From positions 1 through 44,273 of the forward strand of contig JAFQDR010000073.1 in assembly GCA_017415945.1 (NCBI GenBank): a stretch of DNA of 44,273 bases. Direction: 5' to 3'. How positions within the stretch are numbered: the first letter of the stretch is position 1; each line of letters begins with the position of its first letter. A program made the position numbers and the translations under genes. The stretch comes from Oscillospiraceae bacterium. Lineage in GTDB: Bacteria; Bacillota_A; Clostridia; Oscillospirales; Oscillospiraceae. Below, in pieces: positions 1 to 8,509 of the stretch. The notes beneath the pieces were generated by a model. The model was not told the DNA's origin and ran no database searches. It worked only from the letters and a program-made list of their open reading frames with translations.

Positions 1-118
1 GGATAAGGGGAGGTGGCAAAATCGGAACGATTTTGACGGAGAGGTCGATAAGCAATCATTGAAACCTCTCAGTCAGCTTCGCTGACAGCTCCCCTATGTA
101 GGGGAGCCTTTTCTTTTA
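1..118. repeat. Dispersed stem-loop repeat (copy 1 of 2, family with 31082-31216)
   Basis: Intergenic, non-coding. It contains GGAGAGGT paired with ACCTCTC, then GTCAGC/GCTGAC, then CTCCCCTATGTAGGGGAG (about 92-109) followed by a T-rich CTTTTCTTTT, so it can end transcription running rightward from a gene outside the window. The reverse complement of 31082-31216 has the same order of blocks: AAGGGGAGGT, GGAGAGGTCGAT, ACCTCTCAGTCA, then a final hairpin. Seen directly; the copy is incomplete at the window edge. Confidence 0.7.
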
Positions 119-844
119 TGCAAACTGCTCCAGATACTCCGCTACACTGCGGGTCATTTCCTTGGAGAAATCGCTGTTGTACTTGCGGTTGCAGAAGGCC
201 CGCATATACTCGTCATAAGGCCGTAGCCCCGCTCTGGGGGTCCACATAGCCTCCAGCTGCTCGTCACTCAGTGCCTTGTAGCCGTTTTCATGGACGATGT
301 ATTCCATGTCCACACGCTCGGGCTTGGGGCGGCGTGCCTGCTGCTCCGTGGGATAGCCGAAGATGACCATACCCACAGGCATCACATATTCGGGCAGCCC
401 CAGCAGCCGGCGCTGCTCTGCGCAGTTTTCCATAATATCCCCAATATAGCAGGAGCCGATGCCCAGACTTTCCGCCGCGGTAACGGCATTCTGTGCAGCG
501 ATCACCGTATCGCATACCGCCAGCAGCAGATCACCCACACCGGGCTTGCGGGGCTCGCAGCCTGTTGCCACATAAGCATCGTACCACTTCTTGCAGTCGG
601 CGCAGAAGACCAGCACCATCTTGGCCTCAGCGATCATGGGCTGATGGTCACAGGTATCCACCAGCTTGTCCTTGATGGATTGGTCGGTAATATCCAAAAT
701 GGTATACAGCTGCTGATTGCCTGCGGAAGGTGCCTGCACCGCCGCCTCCAATACGGCCCGCTTTTCTTCGGGAGTGATCTCCTTGTCCGTAAACACACGA
801 ACAGACTTTCTTGCATGGAGCTGTCGGATGACTTCATTCATCAT
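116..844 (-). CDS. Nitroreductase family protein
   Basis: A 242-residue FMN-dependent nitroreductase-like oxidoreductase, probably cytosolic, using NAD(P)H to reduce nitro, quinone or related compounds; the true substrate cannot be read from sequence. The N-terminus carries the family signature ARKSVRVFTDKEIT followed by AVQAPSAGNQQ, which binds the FMN phosphate and ribityl chain. The central region has the usual AAQNAVTAAESLGIGSCYIGDI helix-loop, and GMVIFGYPT precedes the C-terminal part. Length is at the upper end of the usual 170-250. The start at 844 has GAGGTG five to six bases upstream; a second ATG follows immediately. It is transcribed divergently from the gene at 929 from a promoter whose -35 box overlaps that of the neighbour. 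Confidence 0.9.
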   Translation of the reverse strand: MMNEVIRQLHARKSVRVFTDKEITPEEKRAVLEAAVQAPSAGNQQLYTILDITDQSIKDKLVDTCDHQPMIAEAKMVLVFCADCKKWYDAYVATGCEPRKPGVGDLLLAVCDTVIAAQNAVTAAESLGIGSCYIGDIMENCAEQRRLLGLPEYVMPVGMVIFGYPTEQQARRPKPERVDMEYIVHENGYKALSDEQLEAMWTPRAGLRPYDEYMRAFCNRKYNSDFSKEMTRSVAEYLEQFA

Positions 845-872
845 TTTTTCACCTCATCAGGTAGTTTTCTCC

Positions 873-901
873 ATTATACCCCCTTTCTGCCGCTTGCACA
901 A
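873..901 (-). promoter_or_regulatory. Sigma-A type promoter of the nitroreductase gene
   Basis: On the minus strand TTGTGC, a 17-base spacer and a perfect TATAAT lie about 30 bases upstream of the start codon at 844. The -35 box shares bases with the -35 box of the divergent promoter at 894-922. Confidence 0.65.
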
Positions 902-922
902 GTGACTTTCCTATGCTAAACT
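894..922 (+). promoter_or_regulatory. Probable promoter giving a leaderless transcript of the gene at 929
   Basis: TTGCAC, a 17-base spacer and TAAACT with an upstream TGC (extended -10). The -10 box ends six bases before ATG 929, so transcription would start at or next to the start codon. No Shine-Dalgarno sequence precedes that ATG, which fits a leaderless message. Confidence 0.45.
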
Positions 923-928
923 GTGCCC

Positions 929-1939
929 ATGAAATACTTAACTTACGATGAATTCAAAACAGCGGCGGGCATTATCACAGACAACGTGCCCTTTGAGCTG
1001 CTGCTGCGGACAGAGCCCGACGGCACCCAAGCGGGCTATGTTCCCTATATCATGAACGACTCCATGGAATGCTATATGGTACTGGAAAACTGCCGTGTGG
1101 TGGGCACCGTCATAGAGGACTATCAGGGCCCCACACAGGTGGAATTTGCCGACCACACCATGGGCATCTCCGTGCGGCAGGACAAGAACGTATACACCGC
1201 ATGGTTCACGGGGATCCGGCAATACCACAGCCTCTACCGCTACCACGACATCGGGCATTTCTGGTGCGGTGGACGGGAGCAGTGGCGGCGGCTGGTGTAC
1301 ATGGTGGGCACCATATACGACAAGCTGAAGTTCTCCCCCACCCCCGCCTGTACGGATACGGAGCTGCGGCTGTCCAAGCTCATGGAGTTTGCGCCCTTCC
1401 GCGTGTACTCCCCCGTGTCCGAGTCCATTCTCCCCCTGTATCCAGAAACCAAGGAGGGTGCCCAAACCTTCGCCCGTCTGGCGGAGGAGGCGGGAGACAA
1501 GGCACTGGCCCGCAAGGTGCGGCTGTACGACCGCTTCCCCAACCCGCTCATGGCCATCCACATTGCCAACCGACTGGGCAAGGCCAAAAGCGCAAAGGTC
1601 TATGCGTACATACTCAGCCTGCTGAATCGGGAGTCCGCCCAATACCCCCACCGTGACTACGGCTGGGAGAAAAACGCCAAAATGCAGCTGGAGCGCAGTA
1701 AGGTCACGGAGGCTCTGCACAAGCAGGGCTTCACGGGAGAGTATCCCCTGTTCCGCAGAGCGGGCATGGAGGTGCTTGCGGCGGAGGAGCACCCCTTCAC
1801 CATTCTGGAGACCGATGACTACCGCTTCCGCATCCGTTTTATGGTATCGGAATACCCCGCCCACAAAGCCCCCAAGGGCATCAACCTTGGCTTTTTCAAG
1901 GGCAAGGGCCACAAGGGCTATATCTACGACCACAAGTAA
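929..1939 (+). CDS. Uncharacterised protein, DUF3878-like
   Basis: About 336 residues with no signal peptide or membrane segment, so probably cytosolic. The N-terminal half has a beta-rich region (GYVPYIMNDSMECYMVLEN) and an HSLYRYHDIGHFW segment with a cluster of histidines and aromatics. The C-terminal half is helical, then ends in a basic, glycine-rich tail (GFFKGKGHKGYIYDHK). It resembles the clostridial family I know as DUF3878, but I cannot confirm this without a profile search, and no function is known. The start is either ATG 929 or the GTG six bases earlier; neither has a ribosome binding site, and the promoter position favours 929 as a leaderless start. It stands alone, followed by its own terminator. 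Confidence 0.7.
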   Translation: MKYLTYDEFKTAAGIITDNVPFELLLRTEPDGTQAGYVPYIMNDSMECYMVLENCRVVGTVIEDYQGPTQVEFADHTMGISVRQDKNVYTAWFTGIRQYHSLYRYHDIGHFWCGGREQWRRLVYMVGTIYDKLKFSPTPACTDTELRLSKLMEFAPFRVYSPVSESILPLYPETKEGAQTFARLAEEAGDKALARKVRLYDRFPNPLMAIHIANRLGKAKSAKVYAYILSLLNRESAQYPHRDYGWEKNAKMQLERSKVTEALHKQGFTGEYPLFRRAGMEVLAAEEHPFTILETDDYRFRIRFMVSEYPAHKAPKGINLGFFKGKGHKGYIYDHK

Positions 1940-1944
1940 CATCA

Positions 1945-1974
1945 CCCCGAATTCTCATGGATTCGGGGTCTTTT
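1945..1974 (+). terminator. Rho-independent terminator
   Basis: CCCCGAAT, an eight-base loop, ATTCGGGG, then TCTTTTCTT, directly after the stop codon of the gene at 929. Confidence 0.8.
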
Positions 1975-2048
1975 CTTGCTGCCAAGCCCCCTGCCGAAAG
2001 ACAATTTTTAACAATCTGTAAAACCACAAAAGGACATTCACTCTCCCA

Positions 2049-2076
2049 TTGACTACACAAACAGGAATGCTATAAT
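2049..2076 (+). promoter_or_regulatory. Promoter of the ABC exporter operon
   Basis: TTGACT, a 16-base spacer and TATAAT preceded by TGC (extended -10), about 40 bases upstream of the ATPase start at 2118. Confidence 0.75.
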
Positions 2077-2117
2077 GATTGCATACAAACAGAAAAAGCT
2101 ATGAGAGGATGCTGACT

Positions 2118-2837
2118 ATGCTGAACGTATCTCACGTAACGAAAAAATACGGCAAGGTAAAGGCCTGCGATGATGTGAGCTTTCATCTGGATCCCGGCAG
2201 CGTCACCGTACTGCTGGGTCCCAATGGTGCGGGCAAATCCACACTGATGAAATCCGTCATCGGCTTTCTCCGCTATGATGGGGACATTACCGTAGGGGGA
2301 CTCCCCAACAAGACCCCACAAGCCCGCAGACTGCTGGGCTATATCCCCGAAATGCCCTCCCTGTACCCCAATCTGACCGTATCGGAGCACATGGAGTTTC
2401 TGGCCCGTGCCTACCGTCTCACCGATTACAAGCAGCGCATCGAGCTGCTGTTCAATACCTTCGAGCTCACAGACAAGCGTAAAAAGTTCGGGGATGAGCT
2501 GTCCAAGGGGATGCAGCAAAAGCTGAACATCTGTCTGGGACTGCTGCCCGAGCCCAAGGTACTGCTGCTGGATGAACCCATGATCGGGCTGGATCCCCAC
2601 GCCATCAAGCAGCTGAAAGCCATGATCGAGGAAATGCGCAGTCAGGGCAAGACCCTGCTGGTGAGCACCCACATCATCGACAGCGTGGATATGCTGTGGG
2701 ATCGGGCCATCATCATGCAGGGCGGCAGGATCCGCGCCAACATGACCCGTGAGGAGCTGGAGCAAGACGGCAGAAGCCTTGAGCAGCTGTTCTTCGACGT
2801 GACCGAGGGTCTGGAGCAAACAGGCGCGGGAGGCTGA
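2118..2837 (+). CDS. ABC transporter ATP-binding protein
   Basis: A 239-residue nucleotide-binding subunit that would power the membrane protein encoded immediately downstream. Walker A (GPNGAGKS) lies near residue 35, the ABC signature LSKGMQQK before Walker B (VLLLDEP), and a switch histidine in LLVSTHIID. The set is complete, so the ATPase should be active. The LSKGMQQK form of the signature is typical of ABC-2 type exporters of the antibiotic/bacteriocin-resistance and Nat/Ecs-like groups. Start 2118 is chosen because GAGAGG sits nine bases upstream; in-frame ATGs at 2079 and 2109 lack that spacing. The next gene starts four bases after the stop, so the two are surely co-transcribed. Confidence 0.93.
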   Translation: MLNVSHVTKKYGKVKACDDVSFHLDPGSVTVLLGPNGAGKSTLMKSVIGFLRYDGDITVGGLPNKTPQARRLLGYIPEMPSLYPNLTVSEHMEFLARAYRLTDYKQRIELLFNTFELTDKRKKFGDELSKGMQQKLNICLGLLPEPKVLLLDEPMIGLDPHAIKQLKAMIEEMRSQGKTLLVSTHIIDSVDMLWDRAIIMQGGRIRANMTREELEQDGRSLEQLFFDVTEGLEQTGAGG

Positions 2838-2841
2838 TACC

Positions 2842-5472
2842 ATGAGACTGTTTGGATACTACGCATGGCACTCCCTTGTCAATCAGCTCCGCAAGCTGTT
2901 CAAAACATGGGTGCTGATTTTCCTTGCCATCTGCTTTCTCATCGGCATTGCCATCGGTGCGGGTGCCGCCAAATTAGAGGATGCCGCAGGCACCGACGAG
3001 GAGATCACCGAAATCGAGGAAGTGGACGAGCCGGGCTATTTTGAGACCTTGGGCATAGAGCCCGAGGAAATTTTGGAGCTCGCCTTGGGCGGGGCAATAC
3101 TGGCCTTCTTCCTATTCGAAGCCATCAGTGCCGACAAAAACGGCAGCCGCATTTTCCTGCCCGCTGACGTGAATCTGCTGTTTGCCTCCCCCATGCAGCC
3201 CCAATCCGTGCTGCTGTTCCGACTGATGACCCAGCTGGGCACCGCCGTGTTCCTCACCGTTTACCTTTTGATCCAGGTACCCAATTTGGTGGTGAACATG
3301 GGCATGAGTTTATGGACCGCCCTGGCATTGATCCTCACCTGGGGACTGACCTTCGCCGTGGGCAAGCTCCTGCAGATCCTGCTATACACTCTCTGCTCCA
3401 CCCACGCTGCCCTAAAGCCCTATCTGCGCAGAGGGGTGTACGCCCTGCTGGCAGTGCTTGCGGGGGTATACATCCTCTATTGGCAGCACAGCGACAGTCA
3501 TTGGCTCATTGCCCTCTTAGCCTTCTTCAACGCCCCCGCCTCCCGCTATATCCCCCTGTGGGGCTGGCTGAAGGGTCTGTGTCTGTTCGCCGCGGAAAGC
3601 AGCATGACAGGCTTCCTGCTGTGTGTGACCGCGATTTTGGCAGGGCTTCTGATTCTCGTCTACATTATCTGGCACCTTAAGGCAGACTTCTACGAGGATG
3701 CCATGGCAAAGTCCGAAGAAACCGCAGAGCTCATGGCCCGTGCCCAGGCAGAAAAGAGCACCACCGTTGTCAAGCGCAAAAAGGACCGCAGTGACAAGCT
3801 CCGTCGGGACGGCATGCGCCACGGTCGAGGTGCCAACGTATTCTTCTTCAAGGCCATGTACAACCGCTTCCGCTTCGCCCATCTTGGTATCTTCACCAAA
3901 ACCTCGGAAACCTATCTGGCAGCGGCGGTATTTGTGTCCCTTCTCTGCCGCTTTGTCATAGAGACCGATGGGCTCATCCCTCTGATGATGACCCTGTCCG
4001 TGTTCACCTTCTTCCGTGCCATGGGGAACCCCTTGGAGCAGGACACCCAAATGGATTTCTTCCTGCTGATCCCCGAAAGCACATGGGCAAAGCTGTTCTG
4101 GTCCCTGATGGGCGGCACCGTCAACTGCCTTCTGGATCTGCTGCCCGCAGTCATCATAGGTGCCCTGCTGCTGGGAGAAAATGTGCTTCTCGCCCTTGCA
4201 TGGCTGCCGCTGATGGTTTCCGTGGACTTTTTCGCCACCACCGTAGGGGCCTTTATCGGCCTGTCCGTCCCCGTTTCCGCGGGAAAGATGGTGAAACAAA
4301 TGGTGCAGGTCATGTTCGTTTACTTCGGTCTCCTGCCCGACATCGCCATTATGGCGGTGGGTCTGGTATTTGACCAAGTCACCCCCGCAGCCATAGGCTG
4401 TGCAGTGCTCAACCTTCTGCTGGGTCTGGTGTTCTGGGGACTGACGCCTCTGTTCTTAGAACCCAAAAACGGCAAATCGGCCCACAGGCAAGAAGCCGTC
4501 GCCGTGGATCTCCCCGCGGCAAAGAAGACCTTCTCCAAGCTGGGACTGTCCGCCTTTGTGATTTTGGGAGCAGGCTCCCTGTTCCAAATTCTGCTGATGT
4601 CCCTGATGCCTCACATCTACCCCCAATGGGCGGAGCATCCCTGGGGCATGTGGCTGGTGACCTTTGCGCCCCTGTATCTGCTTTCGGTGCCCATGGGTCT
4701 GCTGATCCTCCGCAAGGTGCCCCCCAAGCCCTTGACTCGGCGCAGCATGAAGCCCAAGAGCATCCTTGCAGTCACGGTCATTTCTGTCTTTATGATGTAT
4801 GCGGGCAATATCATCGGCAGCCTCATCACCGCGCTGCTGCAGGCTGTTTCGGGTGCCCCCGCGGGAAATCCCGTACTGAACTACGCAATGGGCCAGGATC
4901 TTCTGCCCAAGGTGCTGTTCATGGTCATCCTTGCCCCCATCATCGAGGAATACATCTTCCGTAAGCAGCTCATCGACCGTATGCACATCTACGGCGGGAA
5001 GCTGGCAGTCATCACCTCCGCTGCCATGTTCGGGCTGTTCCACGGGAACCTGTCCCAGATGTTCTATGCCTTCACCCTCGGCTTGGTGTTCGGCTATGTG
5101 TATCTGAAAACAGGGAAGCTGCGGTACAGCATCGGTCTGCACATGCTCATCAACTGCATCGGCAGCGTGGTGGCTCCCACGTTCTTGGAGAAAATCGCTG
5201 TATTGGACACCTTGGAAGCAGCGGATGCAGCTGCCATGGAAGCCCTCACACCTTGGCTGGCTGGCTTCGGGCTGTACGTGATTTTGCTGATCGGGCTTGC
5301 TGTCGCAGGGATGGTGCTGTTCTTCATTTATCGCCGCAGAACCGCCTTCGCCCCTGCGGAAGCGGAGCTGCCCAAGGGTACTCGGTTCAAGACCGTGTAC
5401 GGGAACACGGGGATGATCCTGTTCATCCTGTGCTGCATGGCACTGATCGTGGTCAACACAATACCGGCATAA
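2842..5472 (+). CDS. ABC exporter permease fused to a CPBP (CAAX-type) intramembrane protease
   Basis: An 876-residue polytopic membrane protein. The first ~570 residues look like a large ABC-2 exporter permease: an N-terminal membrane segment (WVLIFLAICFLIGIAIGAG), an acidic loop, and several hydrophobic helices with basic loops near residue 310. The C-terminal ~300 residues form a second membrane domain with all CPBP/ABI motifs: E702-E703-x3-R707 (EEYIFR), F730-x3-H734 (FGLFH) and H767-x3-N771 (HMLIN). These are the glutamates and histidines that make the active site of type II CAAX prenyl endopeptidases and bacteriocin self-immunity proteases. Export and proteolysis are therefore coupled in one polypeptide, suggesting peptide maturation or immunity. 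No precursor peptide or modification gene is seen beside it. Confidence 0.88.
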   Translation: MRLFGYYAWHSLVNQLRKLFKTWVLIFLAICFLIGIAIGAGAAKLEDAAGTDEEITEIEEVDEPGYFETLGIEPEEILELALGGAILAFFLFEAISADKNGSRIFLPADVNLLFASPMQPQSVLLFRLMTQLGTAVFLTVYLLIQVPNLVVNMGMSLWTALALILTWGLTFAVGKLLQILLYTLCSTHAALKPYLRRGVYALLAVLAGVYILYWQHSDSHWLIALLAFFNAPASRYIPLWGWLKGLCLFAAESSMTGFLLCVTAILAGLLILVYIIWHLKADFYEDAMAKSEETAELMARAQAEKSTTVVKRKKDRSDKLRRDGMRHGRGANVFFFKAMYNRFRFAHLGIFTKTSETYLAAAVFVSLLCRFVIETDGLIPLMMTLSVFTFFRAMGNPLEQDTQMDFFLLIPESTWAKLFWSLMGGTVNCLLDLLPAVIIGALLLGENVLLALAWLPLMVSVDFFATTVGAFIGLSVPVSAGKMVKQMVQVMFVYFGLLPDIAIMAVGLVFDQVTPAAIGCAVLNLLLGLVFWGLTPLFLEPKNGKSAHRQEAVAVDLPAAKKTFSKLGLSAFVILGAGSLFQILLMSLMPHIYPQWAEHPWGMWLVTFAPLYLLSVPMGLLILRKVPPKPLTRRSMKPKSILAVTVISVFMMYAGNIIGSLITALLQAVSGAPAGNPVLNYAMGQDLLPKVLFMVILAPIIEEYIFRKQLIDRMHIYGGKLAVITSAAMFGLFHGNLSQMFYAFTLGLVFGYVYLKTGKLRYSIGLHMLINCIGSVVAPTFLEKIAVLDTLEAADAAAMEALTPWLAGFGLYVILLIGLAVAGMVLFFIYRRRTAFAPAEAELPKGTRFKTVYGNTGMILFILCCMALIVVNTIPA

Positions 5473-5476
5473 CAAA

Positions 5477-5508
5477 AAGCACGGGTTTTGACCCGTGCTT
5501 TCGTTTTA
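5477..5508 (+). terminator. Terminator of the ABC exporter operon
   Basis: AGCACGGGT, loop TTTG, ACCCGTGCT, then TTCGTTTT. Confidence 0.85.
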
Positions 5509-5528
5509 TAAAGTGTCGCCGACCGTAG

Positions 5529-5547
5529 GGGCGGATAGTATCCGCCC
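5529..5547. repeat. Short GC-rich palindrome (dispersed repeat type)
   Basis: GGGCGGATA-G-TATCCGCCC is a perfect 9-bp inverted repeat after GTAGG. It belongs in style to the GTAGGGGCGG palindromes seen again at 41624, 43937 and 44092. The rest of 5550-5665 shows no gene. Confidence 0.6.
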
Positions 5548-5665
5548 GAAAGCAATGCAACAACCGTGGCCGAACAGACTGCGGACCCTATGGGTACCTT
5601 AACTTGACGACATTGCCTTGCGGGTGTCCATACCTCTGTCACAGGGAGAATGCATGTATTCCCCC

Positions 5666-6493
5666 TCATCCAAATCGTCTTGCGTAGCCGCATTTGCGGC
5701 ACAGTTCCTCCGTAGCTTTGCGGTTTTTGAACCCCTCCCGCAGTGCGGTGGCGCGGTCACCGCAGAGCACAGCCTCCAAGTCATCGGTGAAGATGTTCCC
5801 AAGGTTGATGACACCCTCTCTGTCCAGACAGCAGGGGATCACCGTACCGTCGCACAGGACACCGAAATGATCCTTCAGCCCATAGCAGAACACACTATCC
5901 CCCATATCCTCGCAGGCGGTGTCGGGCCAGACAAAGCGGTCTCCGAATTCCACATGGAGCTTGGGTCGGATGCGATAGCCTCGATTGCCTTCCTTCCACT
6001 CCCCTGCCAAGTGCGCACGGAAAAAGGCCTCGGTATCGATGTTGCGTCCCTCGTCGCAGCCACGGTTCCACAGCCGCAGCACCGTCAGCACCCCCGCCTC
6101 ACTTGCCTCGCGGGCAAAATCGGCGCAGTCAGTCAGGTAGCGGATATAGTCCTCTTGGCTGCCGTCCTCGAAGCTGTGGACGGAGATATTCACCTTATAG
6201 ACCCCAGCGTCAATGAGTTCCTTCCCCCGCAAATGCAGCAGAGTGCCGTTGGTGGTCACGGCGGGCTTAAAGCCGATGCTGCGGGCATAGCGGATAAAAT
6301 CGGGCAGCAGCGGATGAGTCAGAGGCTCTCCCATCACATGAAAGTACAGATACTCCGTGACCTGCCGAATTTTATCCGCCGCCACACAAAACTCCTCCAC
6401 GGTCATCCGCCGCAAAGGACGTACCGTCCCCGGACAGAAGGAGCAGCTGCGGTTGCAGATATTCGTAATTTCCAGATAAGCTCTTGCGTACAT
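5666..6493 (-). CDS. Radical SAM protein with SPASM-like C-terminus
   Basis: A 275-residue radical S-adenosylmethionine enzyme. The cluster motif CNRSCSFC places the iron-sulfur ligands at C13, C17 and C20. The GEP-like motif (MGEPLTHP) and the TTNGTLL strand complete the SAM barrel. The C-terminal part has a further cysteine set (CYG, CDG, CC, then CRKC), typical of a SPASM domain that carries an auxiliary cluster. SPASM enzymes modify peptides or proteins, or mature other enzymes; no small substrate peptide is seen next to it, so the target is unknown. Start 6493 is chosen for GAGGTG about five bases upstream, removing a 13-residue extension. It is monocistronic and divergent from the symporter gene. 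Confidence 0.88.
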   Translation of the reverse strand: MYARAYLEITNICNRSCSFCPGTVRPLRRMTVEEFCVAADKIRQVTEYLYFHVMGEPLTHPLLPDFIRYARSIGFKPAVTTNGTLLHLRGKELIDAGVYKVNISVHSFEDGSQEDYIRYLTDCADFAREASEAGVLTVLRLWNRGCDEGRNIDTEAFFRAHLAGEWKEGNRGYRIRPKLHVEFGDRFVWPDTACEDMGDSVFCYGLKDHFGVLCDGTVIPCCLDREGVINLGNIFTDDLEAVLCGDRATALREGFKNRKATEELCRKCGYARRFG

Positions 6494-6537
6494 GGTCACA
6501 CCTCGTTTTGTAATGTCCTCATTATACCACAAGCTTT

Positions 6538-6560
6538 TTTGTGTTGAAAGATTAACACAA
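6538..6560. promoter_or_regulatory. Inverted repeat between divergent genes
   Basis: TTGTGTT, eight bases, AACACAA with flanking T and A runs lies between the radical SAM gene and the symporter. It could be an operator or a weak bidirectional terminator; which cannot be told from sequence. Confidence 0.4.
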
Positions 6561-6578
6561 AAATATTTGTCGTATCTG

Positions 6579-6607
6579 TTGCACTTTGGCTCGAACTATG
6601 TCATAAT
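6579..6607 (+). promoter_or_regulatory. Promoter of the symporter gene
   Basis: TTGCAC, 17-base spacer, CATAAT, about 30 bases before the start codon at 6638. Confidence 0.6.
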
Positions 6608-6637
6608 AGCTCCACTTTAATTTACACGAGGTGTAAT

Positions 6638-8011
6638 ATGACTGAAAAACGTTCCGGCTTCTCGGGCCGTATAGGCTTTGTTTTGGCCGCCGCAGGCTCT
6701 GCTGTGGGTCTGGGCAATATCTGGCGTTTCCCCTATCTGGCCGCCAAGTACGGCGGGGGTATCTTCCTGCTTGTGTACTTGATTCTGGTGTTGACCTTCG
6801 GCTTTGCCCTGATGATCACCGAGATCGCCATTGGCCGCAAAACCCGCCTCAGCTGCGTGGAGGCCTTTGGCAAGCTCAACGGCAGATTCCGCCTTCTGGG
6901 CCCTCTGAATGCCATCATCCCCATTCTCATCGTCCCCTACTACTGCGTCATCGGCGGTTGGGTGCTGAAGTACATGGCTGAGTTCCTCATGGGCAACGGT
7001 GCCGCTTTGGCAGGAGATGCCTATTTTGGCAGCTTCATTTCCGTGGCCGCAGAGGGATTTTTGAACAATCCCATGCCTTGGTTTGTTGTCTTTGTGCTGC
7101 TGAACAGCGGGGTTCTGCTGCTGGGGGTCAATAAGGGCATTGAAAACATCAGCAAGTTTATGATGCCTCTGCTGGTGATTCTGGCCGTAGTCATTTCCAT
7201 TTACTCACTGGCCCTGCCCGGTGCCATTGAGGGGCTGAAGTTCTACCTGCTGCCCGACTTCTCCAAGCTGAGCATCTCCACGATTTTGGGTGCCATGGGT
7301 CAGATGTTCTACTCCATGTCTCTTGCCATGGGCATTATGATCACCTACGGCTCCTATATGAAGGACGAGGACAATCTGGAGGACTCCGTCACCCAGATCC
7401 AGATTTTCGACACAGGCATTGCCATGCTGGCAGGTCTGATGATCATTCCCAGTGTGGTAGCCTTCAACGGCGGCACCGCCGAGGGGATCTCCGCAGGCCC
7501 CGGTCTCATGTTCGGTGTTCTGCCCAAGGTCTTTGAAACCATGAGCGGCGGCAATCTGATCGGCACCGCCTTCTTTGTGCTGGTATTCTTTGCCGCACTG
7601 ACCAGCTCCATTTCCCTGCTGGAAACCTTCGTATCCATCATTCAAGACCGCTTCCATACCCCCCGCAACGCCACAATCATCGGAGCCACGGTGTTCACTC
7701 TGGCTGTGGGCGCCCTGAGCTGTCTGGGCTACGGGCCCTTGAGCGGCATCACCCTGCTGGGTATGGCCTTCCTGGACTTCTTTGACTTCTTCACCAACTC
7801 CATCCTCATGCCCATTGCGGCCCTGCTGACCTGTCTGCTGATCGGTCATGTGGTGGGCCCCAAGTTCGTGGCAGAGGAAGTGACCAAGACAGGCCACGCC
7901 TTCAAGCGTAAGGAGCTGTACAATGTAATGATCCGCTACGTTGCTCCCGTTCTGCTGGTAGTGATCCTGCTGGGGGAAATCGCAAAGTTCTTCGGCATCA
8001 TTTCCATCTAA
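6638..8011 (+). CDS. Sodium-dependent transporter, neurotransmitter:sodium symporter (LeuT) family
   Basis: A 457-residue inner-membrane symporter with eleven to twelve hydrophobic helices. The first helix carries the family hallmark GSAVGLGNIWRFPY, which holds the unwound segment that binds substrate and sodium. SLAMGIMITYGSYMKDEDNL matches the conserved TM6/TM7 region, and ALTSSISLLE the TM8 sodium site. Family members import amino acids or related amines with Na+; the substrate cannot be assigned here. Bacterial members of this length often have 11 helices. The start has GAGGTG five bases upstream and a promoter just before it; a strong terminator follows. Confidence 0.95.
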   Translation: MTEKRSGFSGRIGFVLAAAGSAVGLGNIWRFPYLAAKYGGGIFLLVYLILVLTFGFALMITEIAIGRKTRLSCVEAFGKLNGRFRLLGPLNAIIPILIVPYYCVIGGWVLKYMAEFLMGNGAALAGDAYFGSFISVAAEGFLNNPMPWFVVFVLLNSGVLLLGVNKGIENISKFMMPLLVILAVVISIYSLALPGAIEGLKFYLLPDFSKLSISTILGAMGQMFYSMSLAMGIMITYGSYMKDEDNLEDSVTQIQIFDTGIAMLAGLMIIPSVVAFNGGTAEGISAGPGLMFGVLPKVFETMSGGNLIGTAFFVLVFFAALTSSISLLETFVSIIQDRFHTPRNATIIGATVFTLAVGALSCLGYGPLSGITLLGMAFLDFFDFFTNSILMPIAALLTCLLIGHVVGPKFVAEEVTKTGHAFKRKELYNVMIRYVAPVLLVVILLGEIAKFFGIISI

Positions 8012-8017
8012 CACACA

Positions 8018-8048
8018 CCCCGCACTTCAAATGAGGTGCGGGCTTTTT
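8018..8048 (+). terminator. Terminator of the symporter gene
   Basis: CCCGCACTTC, AAAT loop, GAGGTGCGGG, then CTTTTTTT. Confidence 0.85.
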
Positions 8049-8090
8049 TTGAATTTACAGTTCGTTCAAATTGTCTGTATTCTTTTCTGT

Positions 8091-8096
8091 TATAAT
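8091..8096 (+). promoter_or_regulatory. Extended -10 promoter
   Basis: TATAAT preceded by TGT, 17 bases upstream of ATG 8114, without a good -35 box. The upstream TTTACAGTTC (8054) echoes the TTTACA element of the promoters at 14821 and 41725, though at a different distance. Confidence 0.5.
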
Positions 8097-8113
8097 ACAA
8101 ATCGGTGATAGAT

Positions 8114-8449
8114 ATGAATAAACGTACAGCTTACATCCTATTCCTTGCGCTTCCCCTGTCTGCACTGTTGTTTCTGCTCTACTGTCTGGAAACCTACACC
8201 GTGCACCACGATACAAACTTTTTCGTATGTGTGTACAGCATTATCGCACTGGCTGCCTGTACATTTCTATGGCTGCTTACCAAAAGCACCGTTCCTCATT
8301 CCACAACACTCTGGCTGCTGTCCACTGCAGTTCTGGTGTTTGTATTCTATGCCGCAAGTAAAATCCCGCTCTGTCCCGTATGTGACAAAACCACAGCGGA
8401 GGATTTGGGCTTTCTGATCCGGTGGATTCCCTTGGACACGCCCCATTAA
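8114..8449 (+). CDS. Small membrane protein, unknown function
   Basis: A 111-residue protein I do not recognise. It has three hydrophobic segments: residues about 6-26, 37-56 and 67-85. The tail contains a CPVC pair (SKIPLCPVCDKTTAEDLG), which might bind a metal or form a disulfide. A start at 8114 is preferred over the upstream GTG because GGTGATA sits just before it. It is flanked by terminators on both sides, so it is a single transcription unit. Codon use is more AT-rich than the symporter upstream. Confidence 0.65.
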   Translation: MNKRTAYILFLALPLSALLFLLYCLETYTVHHDTNFFVCVYSIIALAACTFLWLLTKSTVPHSTTLWLLSTAVLVFVFYAASKIPLCPVCDKTTAEDLGFLIRWIPLDTPH

Positions 8450-8509
8450 ACACATCCCCTACAAAATACCCGAATCATTATGCTGCAAAGCAATCCATAA
8501 AATTACAGA

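Noticed and set aside
5666..6493. A RiPP biosynthesis locus formed by the SPASM protein and the ABC-CPBP exporter.
   Set aside because: They lie in convergent units separated by a terminator and no precursor peptide ORF with a leader and ribosome binding site was found between or beside them.
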